Shown piece by piece: positions 42,763 through 52,187 of a stretch of DNA of 64,000 bases. Position 1 is the first letter of the stretch. Each line of letters starts with the position of its first letter. Under the pieces are notes generated by a model. The model saw nothing but the letters and a program-made list of their open reading frames with translations. It did no database searches and was not told the origin of the DNA. Position numbers and translations under genes: made by a program. Source of the DNA: Frondihabitans sp. Leaf304 (GTDB lineage: Bacteria > Actinomycetota > Actinomycetes > Actinomycetales > Microbacteriaceae); contig NZ_LMNV01000002.1 in NCBI RefSeq assembly GCF_001423105.1, positions 460,744 through 524,743 of the forward strand, read 5' to 3'.

Positions 42763-43802
42763 GCGCGTCCTCCTTCGGGGGCGGTGGTGCTGCCGGGGGT
42801 CTTGTCGTCGCCGACGGCGGGGTCGCTGGAGGCGCTAGTTACGGCCTTGCGGCGCTTGGCCCGCCGGCGCGTGCGCAGGCGCGGGTCGGCGAGGTCGTTG
42901 AGGCTCTCGCCGACGAGCGTGACGCCGAGCACGAGCAGGACGATCGCGGCTCCGGGGAACACACCCGTCCACCAGATGCCACTGGCGGTGTCGGAAAGTG
43001 CCCGGTTGAGGTCGTAGCCCCACTCGGCCGCCGCCGTTGGCCCGATGCCGAAGCCGAGGAAGCCGAGCGACGCGAGCGTCAGGATCGCCTCGGACGCGTT
43101 GAGGGTCAGGATCAGCGGGAGACTGCGCGTGGCGTTGCGCAGCACGTGCTTGAACATGATGCGGGCGGTCGACGAGCCGACGACCTTCGACGACTCGACG
43201 AAGGCCTCCGACTTGAGGCGGACCGCCTCGGCGCGGACGACGCGGAAGTACTGCGGCACGAACACCACGGTGATCGAGATGCCCGCGGCGACGATTCCGC
43301 CGACGAGACTGGACTGGCCTCCCGAGATCACGATCGAGACGACGATCGCGAGCAGGAGCGACGGGAACGCGTAGACCGCGTCGGCGATGACGACGAGGAT
43401 CCGGTCGAGCCACCCACCGAGGTAGCCCGACACGAGGCCGAGCGTCACGCCGATCAGCACCGACAGGATGACGGCCACGATTACGACGGCGATGGCGGTC
43501 TGCGCACCCCAGACGACACGACTGAAGACGTCGTAGCCGCCGACGGTCGTGCCCCAGATGTGGTCGGACGAGGGCGGGGCCTGGCGGGGGAAGGATCCGG
43601 CGTCGTCGCTCAGCTGACCGAACCCGTAGGGCGCGATGATCGGGGCGAAGATCGCACCGAGGAGGAACACCAGGCAGATGACGATGCCGGTGATGAGCAT
43701 TCCGCGCTGGAGGCCGACGCTGCGTCGGAGCTGCGCGACGATGGGAAGGCGTGAGAACCAGGGGGCGCGCCGGTCTTTGGCGGCGGCGAGAGTGGTCGTC
43801 AT
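42759..43802 (-). CDS. Oligopeptide ABC transporter permease, DppC/OppC type
   Basis: A 347-residue inner-membrane permease with about six helices, the first being GMLITGIVICLVFLLGAIFA. The OppC-type N-terminal domain is present, and the EAA loop appears as SEAILTLASLGFLGFGIGP. A Lys/Arg-rich C-terminal tail (RRRAKRRKAV) is longer than usual. It pairs with the DppB-type permease to form the channel. The start is ATG 43802, two bases after the stop of the upstream gene. Confidence 0.9.
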   Translation of the reverse strand: MTTTLAAAKDRRAPWFSRLPIVAQLRRSVGLQRGMLITGIVICLVFLLGAIFAPIIAPYGFGQLSDDAGSFPRQAPPSSDHIWGTTVGGYDVFSRVVWGAQTAIAVVIVAVILSVLIGVTLGLVSGYLGGWLDRILVVIADAVYAFPSLLLAIVVSIVISGGQSSLVGGIVAAGISITVVFVPQYFRVVRAEAVRLKSEAFVESSKVVGSSTARIMFKHVLRNATRSLPLILTLNASEAILTLASLGFLGFGIGPTAAAEWGYDLNRALSDTASGIWWTGVFPGAAIVLLVLGVTLVGESLNDLADPRLRTRRRAKRRKAVTSASSDPAVGDDKTPGSTTAPEGGRA

Positions 43803-43804
43803 GA

Positions 43805-44896
43805 TCAGTACCTCACGCGCGGGTCGATGAACGCCGCGACGATGTCGACGATGAAGTTGGTGACCGCCACGATGACGGCCAGCAGGGCCACGATGCCCTG
43901 GACGGCCACGAAGTCGCGGGCCGAGAGATACTGCTGCAGCTCGAAGCCGAGGCCGCGCCAGCCGAAGGTGGTCTCGGTGAGCACAGAACCACCGAGAAGC
44001 ATCGCGATCTGCAGACCCATGACGGTGATGATCGGGATCAAAGCAGGCTTGAAAGCATGGGTGCGCACCAGGCGGACCTCGGAGACACCGCGCGAGCGGG
44101 CCGCGTCGACGTACTCCGAGCCCAGCGTGCCGATGACGTTCGTGCGGACCAGACGAAGGAAGATGCCACCGGTGATGAGGCCGAGGGCCAGGGCCGGCAT
44201 GACCGCATGCAGCAGTACGTCGCTGATGATGATCGAGTTGCCGGTGCGGAGGGCGTCGATCAGGTAGATGCCGGTCGGGTTCGGCACGGTTCCGAGGGCG
44301 AGCTCGATGCGGGTGCTCGCCCTGCCGCCGAGGGGCAACCAGCCGAGCCAGACGGAGAAGACGAGCTTCAGGAGAAGCCCGGCGAAGAAGACGGGGGTGG
44401 CGTAGGTGAAGATCGCGAAGACGCGGAGGATCACGTCGGGCCAGCGGTCGCGGAGGTATGCGGCGAGCATTCCGAGCGGAATGCCGATGAGCAGAGCGAT
44501 GATGAGCGCGTAGAAGACGAGCTCGACCGTGGCGCCACCGTAAGTCAGCAGGATGTCGCTGATCTTGCGGTGATCGGTCAGCGTCGTGCCGAAGTCACCG
44601 CGCAGCAGCTGCCCGAGGTACTCGCCGTACTGCACGATGATCGGACGGTCGTAACCGGCAGCGTGCAGGCGCTCCTGGAGCTGAGTCGGCGTGAGACGCC
44701 CGCCGACCGAGGCGGTGATCGGGTTGCCGACCACTCGCATGAGGAAGAACACCAGCGTGACCAGGATGAAGACGGTCGGGATGATGAGCAGGAACCGGAT
44801 CAAGACGTAGCGGCCGAGGCCACCGCCCTTGGTCTTCCCCTGAGAGGGCCCCGGCACCGCGGGTGCGGTGGGCGAGGTGTCGTTCAGAACGGTCAC
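43805..44896 (-). CDS. Oligopeptide ABC transporter permease, DppB/OppB type
   Basis: A 363-residue permease. A short hydrophilic N-terminus is followed by VLIRFLLIIPTVFILVTLVF, the DppB first helix, and about five more helices. The EAA loop is seen in EYVDAARSRGVSEVRLVRTHAFK. GTG 44896 was chosen since it matches the family's length; the longer ORF upstream crosses the intergenic hairpin. It lies downstream of the substrate-binding protein gene, separated by a strong hairpin that probably keeps permease levels lower. Confidence 0.9.
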   Translation of the reverse strand: MTVLNDTSPTAPAVPGPSQGKTKGGGLGRYVLIRFLLIIPTVFILVTLVFFLMRVVGNPITASVGGRLTPTQLQERLHAAGYDRPIIVQYGEYLGQLLRGDFGTTLTDHRKISDILLTYGGATVELVFYALIIALLIGIPLGMLAAYLRDRWPDVILRVFAIFTYATPVFFAGLLLKLVFSVWLGWLPLGGRASTRIELALGTVPNPTGIYLIDALRTGNSIIISDVLLHAVMPALALGLITGGIFLRLVRTNVIGTLGSEYVDAARSRGVSEVRLVRTHAFKPALIPIITVMGLQIAMLLGGSVLTETTFGWRGLGFELQQYLSARDFVAVQGIVALLAVIVAVTNFIVDIVAAFIDPRVRY

Positions 44897-44950
44897 GAGG
44901 TCGCGTTCCCTTTCGTTTGCTCTTCGGCGGGCGTCATCGCCCGACACGGT

Positions 44951-44995
44951 GGTGGGGTGCTCCCCCGGCCTTTCGGCCCGGCGGAGCACCCCACC
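44951..44995 (-). terminator. Strong hairpin between substrate-binding protein and permease genes
   Basis: Arms GGTGGGGTGCTCC and GGAGCACCCCACC extend inward through CCCGGCC-tttc-GGCCCGG, giving about 20 paired bases with small bulges. It has no T-run. It likely stabilises the binding-protein message and limits read-through into the membrane genes. Confidence 0.6.
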
Positions 44996-45008
44996 TTCTG
45001 TTCGTAAG

Positions 45009-46667
45009 CTACAGCGACAACGTCGCGTAGCGGAACTTGAACGAGGCGTCGAGGGCGTCGTCGACACCCTTGACGTCCTTGCCCGAGACCGCGACCTGAG
45101 CGCCCTGGAGCAGCGGCAGGGTCGAGATGTCGCCGGCCTCGAGCGTCTGGATCTGCTCGATGTCTTTGGTGCGGGCAGCAGTGTCGGTCTCGCTGCGCTG
45201 CGCCTCGATGAGGGCGTCGACCTTCGGGTTGTTGTAGTGGTTCAGCAGGAAGCCGCCGTCGAGGGGCTTGCCGTCGGCACCGGGCGAAGGCAGGAAGAAC
45301 GGCGTCAGGTAGTTGTCGGCGTCGGAGTAGTCGGGGAACCATCCGAGCTGGTACAGCGGGTAGCTGTCTTTGGTGCGCTCGGTGCTGTACTCGTCGTAGA
45401 TGGTCGACTGGATGTTGACCTTGAACAGCTTGGTGTCTTCGAGCTGCTTCTTGATCAGCGCGTACTCGTCGTCGGACGACGCACCGTAGTGGTCGGGCGT
45501 GAACTGCAGGTTGAGCGTGACGGGCGTCGTGACACCGGCCGCGGTCAGGGTCGACTTGGCCTTGTCGGCGTCGGGGCCACCGTCGCCGTCGCCGTAGAGC
45601 GACTTGAACGGGGTGATCGAGCCGGTGAGGCCGTCGGGCACGGGCGAGTACAGCGGCGTGTAGCTGCCCTTGTAGACGTCTTCGGAGAGGGCCTCGCGGT
45701 CGACCGAGTCGGCGACGGCCTTGCGGACGGCGAGGGCCTTGGCCGAGTCGGCCTCCGAGGTCTTGGCACCGTAGGGCATGGTGTCGAAGTTGAAGACGAT
45801 GTAGCGGATCTCGCCGCCGGGGCCGTCGTGGACGGTCAGCTTGTCGTCTTTCTTGAGCGACGCGAGGTCGGTCGGGCTGAGCGAGCGGTAGGCGACGTTG
45901 ACGTCGCCCTTCTGCACGGCCAGCTTGAGCGCCGTCTCGTCGGTGAAGTACTGAGCCGTGACGCTCTTCGTCTTGGGTGCGCCGAGGAGGCCCTTGTAGC
46001 CCGAGAAGGCGGTGTACTGGATCAGCTCTTTCGCCTTGTACTGCGAGATCGAGTACTGGCCGGCGAACGGCTTGCCCTTGACGATGTCGGCGTCGGAGGT
46101 CACCTTGGTGGCGCTGAAGACCTGCTCGTCGACGATCGGCCCGGCCGGGCTCGACAGCACCTGCGGGAACGTCTGGTCGTTCTTCGACTTGAGGGTGAAG
46201 ACGACGGTGCTGTCGTCGGGAGCAGCGGTGCTCTTGAGGTTCGAGAGCAGCGACGAGGGGCCGTTCGCGTCGGCGATCGCGATCTGACGGTCGAAGCTGA
46301 ACTTCACGTCGGACGAGGTGAGTGCGTCGCCGTTGGCGAACTTGAGGCCGGACTTGAGCTTCACGGTGTACTGCGTGGGGCTCGTGAACTCCGCGCTGGT
46401 GGCGATGTCGGGCTTGACATCGGGCGAGCCGTACGGCGTGTTCATGAGGAACGGATAGACCTGGTTCATCACGGCGAACGAGCCGTTGTCGTACGAGCCG
46501 GCCGGGTCGAGCGAGGTGATGACGTCGGACGTGCCGATCACGACACCGTCGAGGGCGTCGGTGCTCGTGGAGCTGCTGTTGGCGCAGCCTGCGAGAACGA
46601 GAGTGGTGGCGACGGCGCCACCCACCCCGATCAAGAGGCGTCGCCTCACGGAAGACGTGGAATTCAC
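45009..46667 (-). CDS. Lipoprotein substrate-binding protein of the oligopeptide ABC transporter (SBP family 5)
   Basis: A 552-residue extracytoplasmic binding protein. The signal peptide has a lipobox (LVLAGC) near residue 27, so the mature protein is a lipoprotein. Family 5 features include LDPAGSYDNGSFAVMNQVYP, KLKSGLKFANGDALTSSDV and a C-terminal domain with YQLGWFPDYSDADNYLTPFF, typical of peptide-binding DppA/OppA proteins. GTG 46667 is chosen because AAAGGGG lies upstream and gives a normal signal peptide. It is the first gene of the five-gene transporter operon. A TAAGAAT-like -10 lies about 70 bases upstream. Confidence 0.9.
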   Translation of the reverse strand: MNSTSSVRRRLLIGVGGAVATTLVLAGCANSSSTSTDALDGVVIGTSDVITSLDPAGSYDNGSFAVMNQVYPFLMNTPYGSPDVKPDIATSAEFTSPTQYTVKLKSGLKFANGDALTSSDVKFSFDRQIAIADANGPSSLLSNLKSTAAPDDSTVVFTLKSKNDQTFPQVLSSPAGPIVDEQVFSATKVTSDADIVKGKPFAGQYSISQYKAKELIQYTAFSGYKGLLGAPKTKSVTAQYFTDETALKLAVQKGDVNVAYRSLSPTDLASLKKDDKLTVHDGPGGEIRYIVFNFDTMPYGAKTSEADSAKALAVRKAVADSVDREALSEDVYKGSYTPLYSPVPDGLTGSITPFKSLYGDGDGGPDADKAKSTLTAAGVTTPVTLNLQFTPDHYGASSDDEYALIKKQLEDTKLFKVNIQSTIYDEYSTERTKDSYPLYQLGWFPDYSDADNYLTPFFLPSPGADGKPLDGGFLLNHYNNPKVDALIEAQRSETDTAARTKDIEQIQTLEAGDISTLPLLQGAQVAVSGKDVKGVDDALDASFKFRYATLSL

Positions 46668-46828
46668 GGTGGTACCCCTTTGTGTCGGTGCATGAACCCG
46701 GGGTCGGAGCAGAGCTGTGATCGACTGCCGGGATTTCATTCTTAACACACGCCCGGTGCTGGGCTGAAATTCAGGCGGAAGTGTTTACAGGTTCGCAATG
46801 CGCCGCGCACTTTGTGTGCGCATCTCTC

Positions 46829-48736
46829 CTATTCGTTGCGCAGGATGCGGCGCGCCGCCTCGACTTCGACTAGCTTCTGCCCTATCTCGCGCCGCTTCTC
46901 GGGTTCGGCCCGCACATCGGTGCGGTGCATCTGGCCGAGCAGCTCCGCCTTTTGACGGAGCAGGTCGCGTTCGACGAGGGAGCCGAGGATCCCGGCGCAG
47001 TACAGCGCCACATCGGCGCCCTCGCGCTCTGGCAGGGGCCCCATTGCCAGCTCCCGCACCAGACCGGCGAACGGCCCGGGCGTCTGCTCCAACACCAGAT
47101 CGACGAAGTTCGGAGCGTCGAGGTGATCGAGGCTGGCCGCAATCGCGTCGCGGACCACCCCCAGCGAGCCATTCACAAAGACCGAGAAGGCGGCTTGGAT
47201 GGTGAGGTCGCGGGGGGCCGACGCCGGGTGCTGCAGGATCGCCATCAGCGCGTCGCGCTCCATGCGCGTGGAGAGGTCGTCGGGCAGGCGGAGGATGCTC
47301 GGGCCCTCGTCGACCGGCTCCGCCTCCGGGAGGCTGGTGATCGACTGCCGTGAGGGATCGCTCGAGGGGGCGAGACGTTCGACGGCCTTCGGCTGCGCGG
47401 CGACCGTGCGACGGGCCGCGTCGACCGCTGTGCCGACCTCGTCGGGGTCGAGGCCGAGCCAGCCGGCAAGTGACCGGACGTACCCCTGGGTGAGCGAGGC
47501 ATCGCGGATGCCGGCAACGACCGGTGCCGACGAGCGGAGTGCGGCGACCCGCCCCTCCACCGTCTCGAGGTCGTGACCGTCGAGGGTGCGCTTGATCATG
47601 AACTCGAACATCGGCCGCTTGCCGTCGACCAGGCGTCGAACGGCGTCGTCGCCTCGATTGAGTCGGAGATCGCACGGGTCGAGCCCGTCGGGGGCGACCG
47701 CCACGAACGTCTGCGCCGCGAATCGCTGCTCTTCGGCGAAGGCCCGGCTGGCGGCCCGCTGACCGGCCTCGTCGGGGTCGAAGGTGAAGACGACCTCGCC
47801 GAGGCTCGAAGCATCGGCGCCCCGCACGTCGCCGAGCATCGGCCTGAGTACCTTGATGTGGTCGACGCCGAACGACGTGCCGCAGGTCGCGACCGCCGTG
47901 GTGACACCGGCGAGGTGGCAGGCCATGACGTCGGTGTAGCCCTCGACGATCACGACCCTCTTCGAGCGCGAGATGTCTTTGCGCGCCAGGTCGAGCCCGT
48001 ACAGCACCTGAGACTTGTGATAGACCGGCGTCTCGGGGGTGTTCAGGTATTTCGGGCCGTTGTCGTCGTCGAGAAGTTTGCGGGCGCCGAAGCCGATCGT
48101 GGCGCCCGTGACGTCGCGAATCGGCCAGATGAGCCTCCCGCGGAACCGGTCGTAGGCGTTGCGATCACCCTGGCTGAGGAGGCCGGAGGTGACCAACTCC
48201 TCCTCAGAGAACCCTCGACCTTTGAGATGCGAGCGGATCGCGTCGAACGACTTGGGTGCGAAGCCGACACCGAACCGCTGCGCGGCCGCCGGATCGAATC
48301 CGCGCTGCCCCAGAAACCGTCGCGCCGGATCGGCGTCTGCGCCGGTGAGCTGCTCGACGTAGAACTCGCGAGCCGCCTCGTTCGCCGCCAGGAGTCTCGC
48401 GCGATTGCCGTGATCGCTCGCCTGACCGCCGTCTTCGTAGTGCAGGGTGAAGTTAATCCGCGCGGCCATCCGCTCGACGGCCTCTTGGAACGTCGTGTGG
48501 TCGGTCTTCTGGATGAAGCTGAAGACGTCGCCATCTTCGCCGCAGCCGAAGCAGTGGTAGCGACCGACCTGGGGGCGCACGTGAAAACTGGGGCTGCGCT
48601 CGTCGTGGAACGGGCAGAGGCCCTTGAGCGAGCCCACACCGGCGCCCTTGAGGGTGACGTAGTCGCCGACCACGTCGGCGATGTTGACGCGGCTGCGGAC
48701 CTCGTCGATGTCGGCGCGTTTGATCAGACCTGGCAC
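46829..48736 (-). CDS. dnaG: DNA primase
   Basis: Synthesises RNA primers at replication forks. The 635-residue protein has the N-terminal CHC2 zinc finger (Cys41, His44, Cys62, Cys65 in CPFHDERSPSF and CFGCGEDGD). The catalytic core has the TOPRIM motif VVIVEGYTDVMACHLAG and TFDPDEAGQRA near 270-330. The C-terminal helicase-interaction domain is helical and poorly conserved, as expected. GTG 48736. It follows dgt by 37 bases on the same strand, an order found in many actinobacteria (dus-dgt-dnaG). Confidence 0.95.
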   Translation of the reverse strand: MPGLIKRADIDEVRSRVNIADVVGDYVTLKGAGVGSLKGLCPFHDERSPSFHVRPQVGRYHCFGCGEDGDVFSFIQKTDHTTFQEAVERMAARINFTLHYEDGGQASDHGNRARLLAANEAAREFYVEQLTGADADPARRFLGQRGFDPAAAQRFGVGFAPKSFDAIRSHLKGRGFSEEELVTSGLLSQGDRNAYDRFRGRLIWPIRDVTGATIGFGARKLLDDDNGPKYLNTPETPVYHKSQVLYGLDLARKDISRSKRVVIVEGYTDVMACHLAGVTTAVATCGTSFGVDHIKVLRPMLGDVRGADASSLGEVVFTFDPDEAGQRAASRAFAEEQRFAAQTFVAVAPDGLDPCDLRLNRGDDAVRRLVDGKRPMFEFMIKRTLDGHDLETVEGRVAALRSSAPVVAGIRDASLTQGYVRSLAGWLGLDPDEVGTAVDAARRTVAAQPKAVERLAPSSDPSRQSITSLPEAEPVDEGPSILRLPDDLSTRMERDALMAILQHPASAPRDLTIQAAFSVFVNGSLGVVRDAIAASLDHLDAPNFVDLVLEQTPGPFAGLVRELAMGPLPEREGADVALYCAGILGSLVERDLLRQKAELLGQMHRTDVRAEPEKRREIGQKLVEVEAARRILRNE

Positions 48737-48773
48737 GCACCGCCCCCTTCGAATCGATCCAGTCTAGGCGGGG

Positions 48774-50090
48774 TCACGAGCGGACCAGCCGGTCGTGCCA
48801 GGCCATGGCGCTCTGGTCGGTGAGGGAGGCGACCTGGTCGACGATCACGCGCCGTCGGCCCGCGTCGTCGGACGCGTCGCGCCAGTCGGCGGCGAATCCC
48901 GGGTCGAGCTCGGTCGCGCCGCTGGCCCAAAGGACATCGGCGAGCGTGGTCAGCACTTCGCGCTGTTGCACGTAGATGGGCTGGCGGGTGTTGCGGGTCA
49001 TCACGAAGGCCGCGACGATGCCCTTGAGCGCGGCGATCTCGCCGATGATCTCGGCGGGGATCACGACGCTGGCGGCGAAACGGATGAGGCTGTCGAGCGG
49101 ATAGTGCTCGTGTGTCGCGTCGATTGCCGAACCGGCGAATCGGCCGATGAGCTGACTCGTCAGGTTTTTCAGACGAGCCTGCGCGACCCGCCCGCCGTCG
49201 TAGTCGTGCAGCCAGAAGTCGAGGCCGCGGAGGCGGTCGAAGGCCTCGGTGAGCTCGTCTCGGCTGAGTTCTCCGCCGACCCAGGCGTGCATGGCGTCGA
49301 TCAGCGAGTCGTGGCCGACCGGTGACGACAGCGCCGCGACGTCGATGTAGCCATTGACGACGGCGTCTTCGAAGTCGTGCACCGAGTAGGCGATGTCGTC
49401 ACTGAGATCCATCACCTGGGCCTCGATGCACCGCTGGCGTCGTGGCGCACCGATGCGGAGCCACTCGAAGGCCGGGGTGTCGTCGTCGTAGAACCCGAAC
49501 TTCACTCGACCGCCGGGATCGGGGATGCCCTGGGCGGTCGGCCACGGGTATTTGCAACTGGCGTCGAGGCTGGCGCGCGTCAGATTGAGACCGTAGCTCT
49601 GGCCGTCGGCGCCGATGACCTTGGGCTCGATGCGCGTGAGCAGTCGCAGCGTCTGCGCGTTGCCCTCGAAGCCGCCGATGTCGGTGCACCAGTCGTTGAG
49701 GGCCTTCTCGCCGTTGTGGCCGAAGGGCGGATGACCGAGATCGTGAGCGAGACAGGCCGTGTCGACGACGTCGGGATCGAGGCCGAGGCTGGTTGCGAGC
49801 TCCCGCCCCACCTGGGCGACTTCGAGCGAGTGCGTGAGGCGGTTGCGGGCGAAGTCGAGCCCCGCTGTCGGGCTGAGCACCTGCGTCTTCGCGGCCAGGC
49901 GCCGGAGGGCACTCGAATGGAGAAGTCGCGCGCGATCGCGCGCGAAGTCGCTTCGCCGGCTGGAGTGCTCTTCGGGCAGCCACCGCTCTCCGTCGTGCTC
50001 GCTGTAGCCGGCGGAGCCGACCGAGCCGGGACCAGAGCGTGGGGTGCCCAGCAGATCGGCGTTGGCGGTAGGGGTGTTCTGGGTGGTCAC
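48774..50090 (-). CDS. dgt: dGTP triphosphohydrolase-like protein (HD domain)
   Basis: A 438-residue deoxyguanosinetriphosphate triphosphohydrolase-like protein that cleaves dNTPs to nucleoside and triphosphate. HD-domain metal ligands are visible in RNRLTHSLEVAQVG (about residue 85) and CLAHDLGHPPFGHNGE (about residue 113). A third acidic ligand is probably in LSDDIAYSVHDFEDAV. GTG 50090. It lies between dus and dnaG in a probable operon and may balance dNTP pools during replication. Confidence 0.93.
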   Translation of the reverse strand: MTTQNTPTANADLLGTPRSGPGSVGSAGYSEHDGERWLPEEHSSRRSDFARDRARLLHSSALRRLAAKTQVLSPTAGLDFARNRLTHSLEVAQVGRELATSLGLDPDVVDTACLAHDLGHPPFGHNGEKALNDWCTDIGGFEGNAQTLRLLTRIEPKVIGADGQSYGLNLTRASLDASCKYPWPTAQGIPDPGGRVKFGFYDDDTPAFEWLRIGAPRRQRCIEAQVMDLSDDIAYSVHDFEDAVVNGYIDVAALSSPVGHDSLIDAMHAWVGGELSRDELTEAFDRLRGLDFWLHDYDGGRVAQARLKNLTSQLIGRFAGSAIDATHEHYPLDSLIRFAASVVIPAEIIGEIAALKGIVAAFVMTRNTRQPIYVQQREVLTTLADVLWASGATELDPGFAADWRDASDDAGRRRVIVDQVASLTDQSAMAWHDRLVRS

Positions 50091-50147
50091 GCGGGCCCTT
50101 CGGGCGGGAGGTGCGGGTAGGTCGGGAGCGCTCGTGTGCGGGGCGTC

Positions 50148-51380
50148 TCAGCCACCGCTGTGGTGGAGTTCGGCGGCGGCGAGCTCTTCGCGGAACGCCT
50201 CGTCGAGCTCGCGGCTCTCGAGCCACCGGTCGGGAAGCGATGGACGCTTGGGGCTGCCCGCGCGCCCGCGCGGACCCTCGGCGTCGATGCCGGGGTAGGC
50301 CTGAGTCCAATCCATCGTGCCGAGGAGGTCGTCGATCTCCGCCACGCTCGACGAGGCGGCCAGGCTGGCTCGCACGTCGCCGCCCACGGGATACCCCTTG
50401 AAGTACCAGGCCACGTGCTTGCGCATGTCGCGGCAGGCGCGCGCTTCGTCGCCCTCGTAGAACTCGATCAGGAGCTCGGCATGGCGTCGGAACGCCTGGG
50501 CCACTTCGCCGAGGGTGGGCTCCGCCTTGCGCTCTTCGCCGCGGAACGCCGCCGCGAGGTCGCCGAACAGCCATGGGCGGCCGAGGCAGCCGCGACCGAC
50601 GACCACGCCGTCGCACCCCGTCTCGTCGACCATGCGGAGCGCGTCGGCCGCCGACCAGATGTCGCCGTTGCCGAGCACCGGCACCCCCGTGATGGCGTTC
50701 TTGAGCGTCGCGATAGCTGACCAGTCGGCCTGGCCGGAGTAGAAGTCGGCCGCGGTCCGTGCGTGAAGCGCGATCGAGGCGACCCCTGCCCCTTCAGCCG
50801 CTTTGCCGGCCTCGAGATACGTGAGGTGATCGTCATCGATGCCCTTGCGCATCTTGATGGTGAGCGGGATGTCGCCGGCGGCCTTGACCGCGCCCTCGAC
50901 GATGTCGCGGAACAACCCGAGCTTCCAGGGCAGGGCCGATCCGCCGCCCTTGCGGGTGACCTTGGGCACCGGGCAGCCGAAGTTGAGGTCGATGTGGTCG
51001 GCACGATCTTCGGCCACCAGCATCGTGACGGCCTCGGCGACCGTCTTCGGCTCGACCCCGTAGAGCTGGATGCTCCGGGTGGTTTCGCTCTCGTGATGGG
51101 TGATGAGGCGCATCGACTCGGGCGTGCGCTCGACCAGTGCCCGACTGGTGATCATCTCGCTGACGTACAGCCCGGCACCGTATTCGCGGCAGAGCCGGCG
51201 GTACGCGGTGTTGGTGATGCCGGCCATCGGCGCGAGCACGACCGGCGAAGCGACCTGGATGGGGCCGATGGCCAACCCTGGGTGCGGAGAGGTCTGCACC
51301 GGGTGCGGAGAAGTCTGCCCAGGCTGCGCGGAAGAATGCACGCCGGCTTCTGGTTGCGAAAGAGTGGTTGTCATCACCAC
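50148..51380 (-). CDS. dusB: tRNA-dihydrouridine synthase (DusB-like)
   Basis: A 410-residue flavoenzyme that reduces uridines in the tRNA D-loop. The FMN barrel begins VVLAPMAGITNTAYRRLC; the catalytic Cys is in DLNFGCPVPKVTRKGGGS (about residue 138). The DxWSAxxAL-type and GxGCLGRPW (GRGCLGRPWLFGD) segments are also present. The first ~35 residues are an extra segment with repeats (TSPHPVQTSPHPG), encoded by an imperfect ~18-bp repeat at 51288-51340. Starts GTG-GTG-ATG are stacked at 51380-51372; GATAAT lies just upstream, so translation may be leaderless from the second GTG or the ATG. Confidence 0.93.
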   Translation of the reverse strand: MVMTTTLSQPEAGVHSSAQPGQTSPHPVQTSPHPGLAIGPIQVASPVVLAPMAGITNTAYRRLCREYGAGLYVSEMITSRALVERTPESMRLITHHESETTRSIQLYGVEPKTVAEAVTMLVAEDRADHIDLNFGCPVPKVTRKGGGSALPWKLGLFRDIVEGAVKAAGDIPLTIKMRKGIDDDHLTYLEAGKAAEGAGVASIALHARTAADFYSGQADWSAIATLKNAITGVPVLGNGDIWSAADALRMVDETGCDGVVVGRGCLGRPWLFGDLAAAFRGEERKAEPTLGEVAQAFRRHAELLIEFYEGDEARACRDMRKHVAWYFKGYPVGGDVRASLAASSSVAEIDDLLGTMDWTQAYPGIDAEGPRGRAGSPKRPSLPDRWLESRELDEAFREELAAAELHHSGG

Positions 51381-51466
51381 TGATTATCCCAGACGGCCGC
51401 AAGCCCGATGAGGGATCGAGACGCCCCTGTAGAGAACTCGATGCCGCCCACCCCCTTGGAGAAGAA

Positions 51467-51955
51467 ATGCCGAACATCAGCGGAACCGACCGAATGCTCG
51501 CCGATGCCGAAAGCCGAGGGCTGGCCGTCGAGGTGGTCGAGCGGCCGGCAGCGGACAGCCTTGCCGAGGCAGCAGGGCTGCTGGGGATCGAGCCCGGGGC
51601 CGTCGTGAAGAGTCTGGTGGTGAAGAGGCATGACGGATCCTTCGTTTTTGCTCTTGTTCCGGGCGGACGGTCGATCTCGTGGTCGAAGCTGCGCACCGTG
51701 GTCGGCGTGAACAAGCTGTCGATGCCCTCCCCCGAGATCGCTCTGGAGGCGACCGGTTACGAGCGAGGCACGATCACTCCCCTGGGATCGACCACGGCGT
51801 GGCCGGTGTTCGCCGACGAGAGGATCCGAGGATCCCGCGTCGCACTCGGTGCGGGCTCGCACGGACGCAGTGCGTTCGTGGAGGCCGATGCGCTTATCGA
51901 AGCGCTGGCCGCCACCGTCGCTGACATCACCGACCCCGAGGTGCCGCGCTCGTAG
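51467..51955 (+). CDS. YbaK/EbsC-type aminoacyl-tRNA deacylase
   Basis: A 162-residue YbaK/ProX-domain protein likely to hydrolyse mischarged Cys- or Ala-tRNA. The conserved Lys is in AVVKSLVVKR. The glycine-rich loop appears as LGAGSHGRSAFVEADAL and the strand as GGRSISWSKLRTVVG. The ATG at 51467 is preceded by TTGGAGAAG, a good ribosome binding site. It is divergent from dus and convergent with the DsbA-linked operon. Confidence 0.88.
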   Translation: MPNISGTDRMLADAESRGLAVEVVERPAADSLAEAAGLLGIEPGAVVKSLVVKRHDGSFVFALVPGGRSISWSKLRTVVGVNKLSMPSPEIALEATGYERGTITPLGSTTAWPVFADERIRGSRVALGAGSHGRSAFVEADALIEALAATVADITDPEVPRS

Positions 51956-51983
51956 AGCCGTGGACACCCGGGGCATCGGTGGC

Positions 51984-52187
51984 CTAGAGCGATGCGCCTT
52001 CGTCGAGGGCCGCAGTGACGGCCCGCGCCGAGGCGGCGGCGGCCTCGTCGGCCGTGGGCTCGATCTCGGGTATCGTGACGGTCTCAGTCAGGGCGCCGGG
52101 GATCAGGCAGCTGTCGCCCTCGCAGGCCGCTGCGTCGGCCGAGCCGAGCATCGTGAAGCTGCCCGGAGTCGGTGCGGAGTCGGTCAC
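51984..52187 (-). CDS. Small two-cysteine protein coupled to DsbA-like gene
   Basis: A 67-residue protein of unknown family containing ACEGDSCLIPG, a CX4C pair that could be redox-active, and an acidic/alanine-rich helix (PTADEAAAASARAVTAALDEG) at the C-terminus. There is no signal peptide. Its GTG start overlaps the stop of the DsbA-like gene (GTGA), so the two are translated together; a substrate or partner of the oxidoreductase is a reasonable guess. Confidence 0.6.
   Translation of the reverse strand: MTDSAPTPGSFTMLGSADAAACEGDSCLIPGALTETVTIPEIEPTADEAAAASARAVTAALDEGASL

Noticed and set aside
44951-45067. N-terminal extension of the DppB permease
   Set aside because: It would run through a very strong hairpin and into the binding-protein gene; GTG 44896 gives the normal family length.
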